Source of the DNA: Nanobdellota archaeon
GTDB lineage: Archaea; Nanobdellota; Nanobdellia; Pacearchaeales; GW2011-AR1
NCBI GenBank assembly: GCA_020056045.1
Contig: JAGVIM010000012.1
Span: forward strand, 1-6,988
Direction of reading: 5' to 3'
DNA: 6,988 nt
Positions 1 through 5,533 of this stretch are shown in pieces. The notes beneath the pieces were generated by a model that made no database searches, had not been told where the DNA came from, and saw only the letters and a list, made by a program, of their open reading frames with translations. The position numbers were made by a program, and so were the translations under genes. The first letter of the stretch is position 1. The number at the start of each line of letters is the position of its first letter.

Positions 1-1
1 A

Positions 2-823
2 AATAAAGAATTTATTAATAAAAAAGCAAAACTATATCAAGCAGATATAAGAGAAAATATAAACTATATCTTTGAAAAAGAAAAACCTGAAATTGTAATT
101 CACACCGCGGCACAAGTAATGCTTAGAAAATCAATTGAAGAACCTATTTTTGATGCCCATACTAATATAATTGGAACAATAAATGTTCTAGAAGCTGCAA
201 GAAAAAATAATGTTAAAAAAATAATTTATACTTCAACAGGTGGAGCAAGATATGGAGAACCGAAATATCTTCCCGTAGATGAAAAACATGAAATAAAACC
301 AACTTCACCCTATGGAATTTCAAAACACACAGCAGAACACTACATTGAAATGTACAGCAAATTATATGGAATTGATTATTTAATCTTCTGTTTTGGAAAT
401 GTCTATGGCCCAAGAGATAATCCTGCATGTAAACGAGTTACATCCATATTTTCCTATAAAATAATAAAAAATGAAAAGCCAATCATTTTTGGAGATGGAA
501 ATCAAACAAGAGATTTTATTTATGTACTCGATATTGCAAGATTTATAGTAAAAAGTATAAATAAAAATCCAACAAGTAAATTATTTAATCTTGCAAATAG
601 TGAACAAATTTCTGTAAATCAAATATTTTCGATGCTTAAGGAAATATCAGATTTTAAAGAAAATGCAGAACATATAGAAGCAGTTCAAGGAGAAGTAAGA
701 GACATAGTTCTTGATACTACTCTTGCAAAACAAGAACTTGATTGGATCCCAGAAACAAACTTTAAAAAAGGACTCGAACAAACATTTAACTGGCTAAAAG
801 AAAATTATAAAATGTTTGAATAA
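2..823 (+). CDS. NAD-dependent epimerase/dehydratase, GalE-like (5' partial)
   Basis: C-terminal 273 residues of an extended short-chain dehydrogenase/reductase that most resembles UDP-glucose 4-epimerase. The frame is open from base 2 to the TAA at 821-823, so the ATG at 119 is an internal methionine and not the start. Residues before it read in frame into the family motif HTAAQV. Also seen are the catalytic-side STGG (about residues 78-81 of the fragment), the YxxxK pair (Tyr codon 311-313, Lys codon 323-325), NVYGPRD, and FGDGNQTRDFIYVLDIA. Family members are about 305-315 residues, so roughly 35-40 residues are missing off the left edge, including the GxxGxxG NAD-binding loop. Such enzymes are cytosolic and interconvert nucleotide sugars for surface polysaccharide or glycoprotein glycans. 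Exact substrate (UDP-Glc, UDP-GlcNAc or dTDP-sugar) cannot be told from this fragment. No neighbouring sugar gene is visible. Confidence 0.9.
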   Translation, partial: NKEFINKKAKLYQADIRENINYIFEKEKPEIVIHTAAQVMLRKSIEEPIFDAHTNIIGTINVLEAARKNNVKKIIYTSTGGARYGEPKYLPVDEKHEIKPTSPYGISKHTAEHYIEMYSKLYGIDYLIFCFGNVYGPRDNPACKRVTSIFSYKIIKNEKPIIFGDGNQTRDFIYVLDIARFIVKSINKNPTSKLFNLANSEQISVNQIFSMLKEISDFKENAEHIEAVQGEVRDIVLDTTLAKQELDWIPETNFKKGLEQTFNWLKENYKMFE

Positions 824-905
824 AAATATCTAAAAAACCATTTACTTTTAACAATACTTCCAATTTCACTATTAAATAAAAGTTATATTTTACAAGTATA
901 CTATC

Positions 906-947
906 TTTAAATAGGGGAAAAACCTCAAAAAATCTCCCTTATTAAAA
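906..947. repeat. Imperfect inverted repeat (hairpin) in the epimerase-eL41 gap
   Basis: Bases 910-918 (AATAGGGGA) pair with 935-943 (TCCCTTATT) as nine consecutive pairs, one of them a G-T wobble, around a 16-nt A-rich loop. After one mismatch, TTT at 906-908 can pair with AAA at 945-947. The repeat lies 83 nt after the epimerase stop and about 35 nt before the eL41 TATA box. On the minus strand the stem is next to a T-run (complement of 944-950), but no minus-strand gene ends here. It could be a processing or termination structure, or chance in A/T-rich DNA. The rest of the 824-1007 gap shows only the TATA box noted separately. Confidence 0.3.
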
Positions 948-978
948 AAACAATTAACTAAAATATCAATTAATAAGA

Positions 979-986
979 TTTATAAA
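979..986 (+). promoter_or_regulatory. TATA box of the eL41 gene
   Basis: TTTATAAA, a good archaeal TATA element. Its centre lies about 25 nt before the ATG at 1008, the usual archaeal distance between TATA box and transcription start. Transcription would therefore begin at or next to the start codon, giving a leaderless mRNA. No Shine-Dalgarno sequence precedes the ATG, which agrees with this. Confidence 0.6.
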
Positions 987-1007
987 CCAATTTTATCTTT
1001 AATTTTT

Positions 1008-1118
1008 ATGAAAAGATCAAGCAGACGTTGGAAAAAGAAAAACCAAATGCGTTGGAAATGGCAAAGAAAAAGACTTAGAAGAGTCAAGAAAAAAAGAAAA
1101 CAAAGAAGAATGGGCTAA
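1008..1118 (+). CDS. rpl41e: Ribosomal protein eL41, with N-terminal extension
   Basis: A 36-codon gene for an extremely basic peptide; nearly two thirds of its residues are Lys or Arg, and it has three tryptophans. From Met14 (codon 1047-1049) the sequence MRWKWQRKRLRRVKKK, then RKQRRMG, follows the eL41 pattern (M-R-x-K-W-x-K-K-R-x-R-R-L-K-R-K-R-R-K). eL41 is a single helix of about 25 residues found in archaeal and eukaryotic ribosomes, at the bridge between the large and small subunits. The 13 residues before Met14 (MKRSSRRWKKKNQ) are an extension relative to the classic length. The upstream start at 1008 is preferred because the TATA box lies exactly one promoter length before it, whereas Met14 would then carry a 39-nt leader with no ribosome-binding site. 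Transcription appears independent of both neighbours. The gene is too short for most gene callers. The alternative, a chance Lys/Arg-rich ORF, is unlikely given the motif match and promoter. Confidence 0.85.
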   Translation: MKRSSRRWKKKNQMRWKWQRKRLRRVKKKRKQRRMG

Positions 1119-1148
1119 TTAGATTTCTACTAGTTTATTTACTGAAAA

Positions 1149-1176
1149 GTTGATAAAAATACAACATCTTATCAAT
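1149..1176. repeat. Inverted repeat upstream of the rfcS promoter
   Basis: TTGATAA at 1150-1156 is matched by TTATCAA at 1169-1175, a perfect 7-bp inverted repeat, extended by a G-T pair (1149/1176), with a 12-nt spacer. It sits between the eL41 stop and the rfcS TATA box at 1191, about 15 nt upstream of the box. It could be a dyad operator for an activator or repressor of the clamp-loader operon, or a stem at the 3' end of the eL41 transcript. No T-run follows, so it does not look like a bacterial intrinsic terminator. Such repeats occur by chance in A/T-rich DNA. Confidence 0.3.
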
Positions 1177-1190
1177 CAAACATAACAATC

Positions 1191-1198
1191 TTTATAAA
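1191..1198 (+). promoter_or_regulatory. TATA box of the rfcS operon
   Basis: TTTATAAA, identical to the eL41 box. Its centre is about 33 nt before the rfcS ATG, so transcription would start near 1219-1222 and leave a leader of only about 6-9 nt. No Shine-Dalgarno sequence is seen. This promoter probably serves rfcS, the downstream fusion gene and rfcL. Confidence 0.55.
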
Positions 1199-1227
1199 AG
1201 AATTTTCTCTTCAAGAATCATAAAAAG

Positions 1228-2193
1228 ATGGAAAATAATTCAAATATCTGGACAGAAAAATATCGTCCAAAAAAATTCGAAGAAGTTGTAGGTCAAGAAG
1301 ATATTATAAAAAAAGTTCAAAATTTAGCAAAGGCAATGAACATACCACATATGCTTTTTGCAGGTCCAGCAGGAACAGGAAAATCAACCCTGGCTTTAAT
1401 TGTAGTAAAGGACTTATTTGGAGTTCACTGGAAAGAGAATTATTTGGAATTAAATGCTTCTGATGAAAGAGGAATTGATGTTGTAAGGCAAAAAGTAAAG
1501 GATTTTGCAAGAACAAAAGCACTTGGAAATGTCCCATTTAAAGTAATATTTCTTGATGAAGCAGATGCCTTAACAAAAGAAGCTCAACAAGCACTAAGAA
1601 GAACAATGGAAAACTTCACAGGAACTTGCAGATTCATAATGTCCTGTAACTATTCTTCAAAGATAATAGACCCAATACAATCAAGATGTGTTGTATTTAG
1701 ATTTAAATTACTAGAAAAAAAAGATATTGAAAAAAGAATAAAAGTGATTGCTGAAAAAGAAGAACTTCAAATAGATTCAAGTGCAGTTGAAATGCTCTAT
1801 GAAGCAAGTGAAGGAGACTGTAGAAGAGTAATAAACCTTTTACAAGCAGCTTCCTCTATTTCACCATTAATATCAAAAGAACTTATTGATACTCTAGTTT
1901 CAAGCGCAAAACCAACAGACATAAAAATTGTTCTAGAATATGCACTAAGCGGAGATTTTCTAAAGGCAAAAGAAAAATTATTAGATGTTATGTTAAGAGA
2001 GTCAGTTTCAGGAACAGATATAATAAAAGCAATTCAAAAAGAAGTCTGGAATCTACAAATTGACAGTGAATTAAAAGTAAAACTCACTGAAAAAACAGGT
2101 GAAATTGAATTTAGATTAGTAGAAGGCAGTGATGAATTTATTCAATTAGAAGCTCTTTTAGCAAGTTTTGTTTTAGCTGGAAGAGGAATGTAA
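1228..2193 (+). CDS. rfcS: Replication factor C small subunit (clamp-loader ATPase)
   Basis: A 321-residue AAA+ ATPase, normal length for archaeal RfcS. With RfcL it forms the clamp loader (usually four small plus one large subunit), which opens the PCNA ring and places it on primer-template DNA using ATP. Visible in order: the N-terminal WTEKYRPKKFEEVVGQ signature; Walker A GPAGTGKST at residues 46-54; NASDERGID near 76-84; Walker B FLDEAD at 108-113; sensor-1 Asn141; the SRC motif at 152-154, whose arginine acts in trans on the neighbouring subunit's ATP; sensor-2 GDCRR at 196-200; and a helical C-terminal collar domain. All catalytic residues are present. The ATG at 1228 starts directly at the conserved N-terminus and has its own TATA box. 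A 27-nt gap separates it from the next gene. Confidence 0.97.
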   Translation: MENNSNIWTEKYRPKKFEEVVGQEDIIKKVQNLAKAMNIPHMLFAGPAGTGKSTLALIVVKDLFGVHWKENYLELNASDERGIDVVRQKVKDFARTKALGNVPFKVIFLDEADALTKEAQQALRRTMENFTGTCRFIMSCNYSSKIIDPIQSRCVVFRFKLLEKKDIEKRIKVIAEKEELQIDSSAVEMLYEASEGDCRRVINLLQAASSISPLISKELIDTLVSSAKPTDIKIVLEYALSGDFLKAKEKLLDVMLRESVSGTDIIKAIQKEVWNLQIDSELKVKLTEKTGEIEFRLVEGSDEFIQLEALLASFVLAGRGM

Positions 2194-2220
2194 AATTTAA
2201 ATCAGAATAGTCTAATTAAA

Positions 2221-3159
2221 ATGAAAATAATGATAATATCTAGTAAACATCATTATTATAAAATTCCAGAAATAAAACAAGAACTAGAAAAATTAGGGCA
2301 TATAATAATGCTTCCAAATAGTTTTGATGAACCTTTTAAAGAAGAAGATATGAAAAAATTATCCCCTGAAGAACATTCAAACTGGAAAAAACAAATGATG
2401 TTATTACATGAGCCAAAAATAAAGCAAAATGATGCAGTTCTTGTTTTAAATTTAGAAAAAAATAACCAACAAAACTATATTGGCGGAGCAACATTTATGG
2501 AAATTGTAAAAGCATGGGAATTAGAAAAAAAGATTTTTTTCTACAATCCAATTCCAGATAATATATTTAAGGATGAAATATTAGGAATCAATCCAATCAT
2601 AATAAATCAAAATCTTAATGAAATAGAAGAAAATATTGAAGTTGAAATACGCTCATTTATTACAAAAGAAAAATATAATGAATTATTAGAATTTTTTGAG
2701 AATAACTCAAAAAAAATAAAAGAAGACCATCAAGAAACATTTTATTTTGATTCCAATGAAGACCTCAGAATTCAAAAAAGTGACTCTCACTCAAAAATAT
2801 GGTTAAAAAAAGGTAAGATTCATGATGATTACAGAGAAGAAATAGAAATAAAATTAAATAAAGAAGACTTTGAAAAAGCAAATAAAATATTTGAAGCAAT
2901 AGGACTCAATACTAAAATAAAATGGTACAGGCTAAGAAATCAGTTTGATTGGAACAATATTAAAGTGTGTTTAGATTATACAAAAGGTTATGGCCATATA
3001 ATTGAATTAGAGAAGTTAACAAGTAATAAAGAAAAAGAAAAAAATCTAGAAGAATTAAAACAAAAATTAAATCAACTAAATATTCCACTAACCCCGAAAC
3101 AAGAATTTGAAGATAAATTTAAACATTATGAACAAAACTGGAGAGAATTAATAAAATGA
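2221..3159 (+). CDS. Fusion: nucleoside-deoxyribosyltransferase-like domain + CYTH (class IV adenylyl cyclase-like) domain
   Basis: 312 residues, two domains. Residues 1-132 form a Rossmann-like domain of the nucleoside 2-deoxyribosyltransferase type: strand KIMIISS, NDAVLVLN at 70-77, YIGGATFMEI at 86-95 with candidate catalytic Glu94, and FFYNPIPDN followed by DEILGINPIIIN. Residues 137-312 form a CYTH (triphosphate tunnel) domain: acidic E140-x-E142-x-R144, LRIQK at 182-186, IWLKKG at 193-198, REEIEI at 205-210, KWYRLR at 234-239, and VCLDYTKGYGHIIELE at 249-264. Known CYTH enzymes bind triphosphates with metal in a beta-barrel tunnel (adenylyl cyclase CyaB, thiamine triphosphatase, inorganic triphosphatase). 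Here the usual ExExK reads ExExR. Substrate is unknown; a cytosolic nucleotide or triphosphate enzyme is inferred. It lies 27 nt after rfcS and its TGA overlaps the rfcL ATG by 4 nt, so it is probably co-expressed with the clamp loader. No signal peptide or membrane segment is seen. Confidence 0.8.
   Translation: MKIMIISSKHHYYKIPEIKQELEKLGHIIMLPNSFDEPFKEEDMKKLSPEEHSNWKKQMMLLHEPKIKQNDAVLVLNLEKNNQQNYIGGATFMEIVKAWELEKKIFFYNPIPDNIFKDEILGINPIIINQNLNEIEENIEVEIRSFITKEKYNELLEFFENNSKKIKEDHQETFYFDSNEDLRIQKSDSHSKIWLKKGKIHDDYREEIEIKLNKEDFEKANKIFEAIGLNTKIKWYRLRNQFDWNNIKVCLDYTKGYGHIIELEKLTSNKEKEKNLEELKQKLNQLNIPLTPKQEFEDKFKHYEQNWRELIK
3140..3145 (+). promoter_or_regulatory. Possible ribosome-binding site of rfcL
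   Basis: GGAGAG lies inside the 3' end of the fusion gene, 10 nt before the rfcL ATG. The other plus-strand genes here have no such purine motif and appear leaderless or nearly so. An internal operon gene needs a Shine-Dalgarno sequence or termination-reinitiation, and both the motif and the ATGA overlap fit that. Confidence 0.4.
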
Positions 3160-4385
3160 CTGAAAAACAACTTCCTTTAATTGAAAAATATCGTGCAAAA
3201 AAATTCTCAGAAATAAGAGGACAGGATATGGCTGTTCAAGAAGTTAAAACATTTTTAAAAACATTTCCAAAAAAAAGAGCACTAATATTAAGTGGACCAC
3301 CAGGAACAGGAAAAACCTGTTTAACAACAGCACTAGCAAATGAATTTAATTTAGAACTCTTTGAATTAAATGCAAGTGACTTAAGAAATAAAGCAAGCCT
3401 AGAAGAAGTTTTAAAACCTGCAACAGGACAACAATCCTTATTTAAAAAAGGAAAAATAATTTTAATGGATGAAGCAGATGGAATAACAGGTTCTGATAGA
3501 GGGGGAGTTACAGAACTTATAGCATTAATAGGAAAAACTTCTTTTCCAATAATAATTACAGCAAATAATATCTGGCAAAAGAAATTTTCATTATTAAGAC
3601 AAAAATGCCATATGGTTCCATTAAAAGAACTTAAAGAACCAATAATTATTGAAATTCTAAAAGATGTTTTAACTAAAGAGAATAAGAAAATAAATATAAA
3701 TACTCTAAATCTTATTGCAAAAAAATCAAAAGGAGATGTGAGATCAGCTTTAAATGATCTTCAATTAGTAATTAATCTAGGAGAAGAAGTATTTATTACA
3801 GATATTTCAGACAGAGAAAAAGAAGACTCAATATTCAATATATTAAAAATAGTATTTCAATCTCAAACAGATGAAAAAACAATCAATGTTTATGAATCAA
3901 CAGAAATGGAACTTGACGAAATATCTCTATGGATTGAAGAAAATATTCCTACAGAATATGAAGGAAAAGCATTAGTTAAAGCCTATGAATCTCTAAGTAA
4001 AGCAGATGTTTTCAAAGGAAGAATTTACAGGCAGCAACACTGGAGGTTCTTAGTTTACCAAAGTTTTTTCCTTTCAGCAGGAATTTCATCAGCAACAAAA
4101 CTAAAAACAAATAAATTCACTCAATACAAAAGACCTTCGAGAATATTAAAAATATGGATGGCAAATCAAAAAAATGCAAAAAAGAAATCAATAGTCAAAA
4201 AATATTCAGAACAAACACATATATCTATAAAAAAAGCAATGAAAGAAAGTTTTCTTCTTCCTTTAATTCTTAATAACAAGCAAGTTCAAAAAGAATTAGA
4301 CCTAGATGAAAACGAACAAGAATATCTTCTAGAAAAACAAGGAGCAATCATTGTTGCAAATAATTTAAACAAATTTAAATTATAA
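3156..4385 (+). CDS. rfcL: Replication factor C large subunit
   Basis: A 409-residue AAA+ protein, the large subunit of the archaeal clamp loader, which pairs with RfcS to load PCNA. Seen in order: LIEKYRAKKFSEIRGQ at 8-23; Walker A GPPGTGKT at 47-54; ELNASDLRNK at 70-79; Walker B LMDEAD at 103-108; DRGGVTEL at 114-121, typical of RfcL; sensor-1 TANN at 135-138; LRQKC at 147-151 in place of the small subunit's SRC; and sensor-2 GDVRSALNDLQ at 193-203. A C-terminal collar domain follows, with a Lys-rich stretch around 335-350. Archaeal RfcL proteins range from about 400 to 500 residues, so this is a short one. The C-terminus ends in NNLNKFKL with no recognisable PCNA-binding QxxLxxFF box. The start overlaps the upstream stop as ATGA. 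Lysine content is high (53 of 409). It ends tail to tail with purM. Confidence 0.95.
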   Translation: MTEKQLPLIEKYRAKKFSEIRGQDMAVQEVKTFLKTFPKKRALILSGPPGTGKTCLTTALANEFNLELFELNASDLRNKASLEEVLKPATGQQSLFKKGKIILMDEADGITGSDRGGVTELIALIGKTSFPIIITANNIWQKKFSLLRQKCHMVPLKELKEPIIIEILKDVLTKENKKININTLNLIAKKSKGDVRSALNDLQLVINLGEEVFITDISDREKEDSIFNILKIVFQSQTDEKTINVYESTEMELDEISLWIEENIPTEYEGKALVKAYESLSKADVFKGRIYRQQHWRFLVYQSFFLSAGISSATKLKTNKFTQYKRPSRILKIWMANQKNAKKKSIVKKYSEQTHISIKKAMKESFLLPLILNNKQVQKELDLDENEQEYLLEKQGAIIVANNLNKFKL

Positions 4386-4395
4386 TATTTTCCTA

Positions 4396-5532
4396 TCAAA
4401 AATCAAGCCAAGGTTCAACATGAGAACCTCTCCCCATATTCTTTATTCTTATACCTGATTCTTTTCTAATAAAACCAATTTCCTGATTTTCAATTCCATA
4501 CCATGATGCAACTTCCATAAGTTTTTTTGCATCAGGAGTTATGGCAATCATTCCAGTATTAAAACACCAAGCTTTGTATGCCTCCCTATCAGAAACTTCT
4601 CCTTTATCTTGCAAATGTAATAAAAAACTAGTTGGTTTAAAAGGGTTATTAATTTCAGCACCAAGTCCTGATGGCTTTAAAACTCTTCCTAATTTTTCAG
4701 GAATTCCACCCCCAGTAACATTTACAACACCATGAACTTCAGCCTTAGGTTTTCTATTTAAATCCCATCCTCCAGTCATAGCTACAATAGCTTTTGAATA
4801 AATTTTTGAAGGAGTTAAAATTAAATCTGCCATTGTATAAGGACCAATTCCCCAATTAAAAGTTTGATATTCAGGCCCATAGTTTTTTTCCATTATTCTT
4901 CTTACTAAAGATATTCCATTTGATCTAAATCCAGGTTCATAAAATCCAACTAAACTATCTCCAGCTTGAATTTCTTTTCCTGTAAATAATCTTTTTTTAT
5001 TTGCAAACCAAACAACACCAGCACCCCAATTATATTTTATTCTATCACCATAACCTTCAACACAAACAGGAAGTTCTGCTGTCTCTCCTGTAACAACAGC
5101 AACATTAGCATCTCTTGCAGCGCCAATATAACCTTCTGCAAGCTGTTTAACTTCATCCAAATAAGGGGCATCTTTTGGTCCAAGAGATTTAACATCAAGA
5201 ATACTTCCAAGTAAAACAGGTTCTGCTCCTCTAACAACAGCATCATCAGCAACCATTGCAACTAAATCATAACCCATTGTTCTATGATTTCTTGTTCTTT
5301 GTGCAAGATTAACTTTTGTTCCTATTCCATCAAATCCAAGACTCATAACAGTTCCTTCAGGAAGTCCTGAAACATTTACATATCTAAGTCCAGAAAAATC
5401 ATCAAATGGAACAACAATTTCTCCAAGTTTTCCCTCACGATTTTTCCAAGTAGCTCTTGCAGCATTATATAATATTTTAGAAACATCATTTCCTAATTCA
5501 ACATTAACACCCGCTTCTGAATATGTTACCAT
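4396..5532 (-). CDS. purM: Phosphoribosylformylglycinamidine cyclo-ligase (AIR synthetase)
   Basis: A 378-residue PurM. It uses ATP to close FGAM to 5-aminoimidazole ribonucleotide (AIR), the fifth step of de novo purine synthesis, in the cytosol. Motifs, numbered from the chosen start: YSEAGVN at 4-10; DGIGTK at 68-73; YDLVAMVADDAVVRGAEPV at 88-106; GETAELP at 149-155; FRSNGISLVRR at 202-212; HGVVNVTGGGIPEKL at 267-281; and FNTG at 324-327. It is about 30 residues longer than typical bacterial PurM. The usual Val-Asn-Asp of the VAM-x-VND motif is Ala-Asp-Asp here. The ATG at 5532 is chosen because family members begin a few residues before this YxxAGV motif, and it lies 1 nt after the stop of the upstream formyltransferase gene. 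An in-frame TTG at 5559 would give 387 residues with a 26-nt overlap but no family support. It is the last gene of the visible purine operon. Confidence 0.93.
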   Translation of the reverse strand: MVTYSEAGVNVELGNDVSKILYNAARATWKNREGKLGEIVVPFDDFSGLRYVNVSGLPEGTVMSLGFDGIGTKVNLAQRTRNHRTMGYDLVAMVADDAVVRGAEPVLLGSILDVKSLGPKDAPYLDEVKQLAEGYIGAARDANVAVVTGETAELPVCVEGYGDRIKYNWGAGVVWFANKKRLFTGKEIQAGDSLVGFYEPGFRSNGISLVRRIMEKNYGPEYQTFNWGIGPYTMADLILTPSKIYSKAIVAMTGGWDLNRKPKAEVHGVVNVTGGGIPEKLGRVLKPSGLGAEINNPFKPTSFLLHLQDKGEVSDREAYKAWCFNTGMIAITPDAKKLMEVASWYGIENQEIGFIRKESGIRIKNMGRGSHVEPWLDF

Positions 5533-5533
5533 T

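Noticed and set aside
119..823. ATG at 119 as the start of the epimerase
   Set aside because: The frame is open to base 2 and encodes conserved family sequence (HTAAQV) before this ATG, so it is an internal methionine.
1119..1148. T-rich terminator after eL41
   Set aside because: The stretch is T-rich, but no run exceeds three T, so it is too weak to call.
2196..2201. TTTAAA as a separate TATA box for the fusion gene
   Set aside because: Its centre is only about 22 nt before the ATG, the match is weak and such strings are common in this DNA; read-through from rfcS is simpler.
2221..3159. Calling the fusion a plain class IV adenylate cyclase (CyaB)
   Set aside because: The CYTH family has several activities, the ExExK motif is altered, and a second nucleotide-type domain is attached; cyclase activity cannot be claimed.
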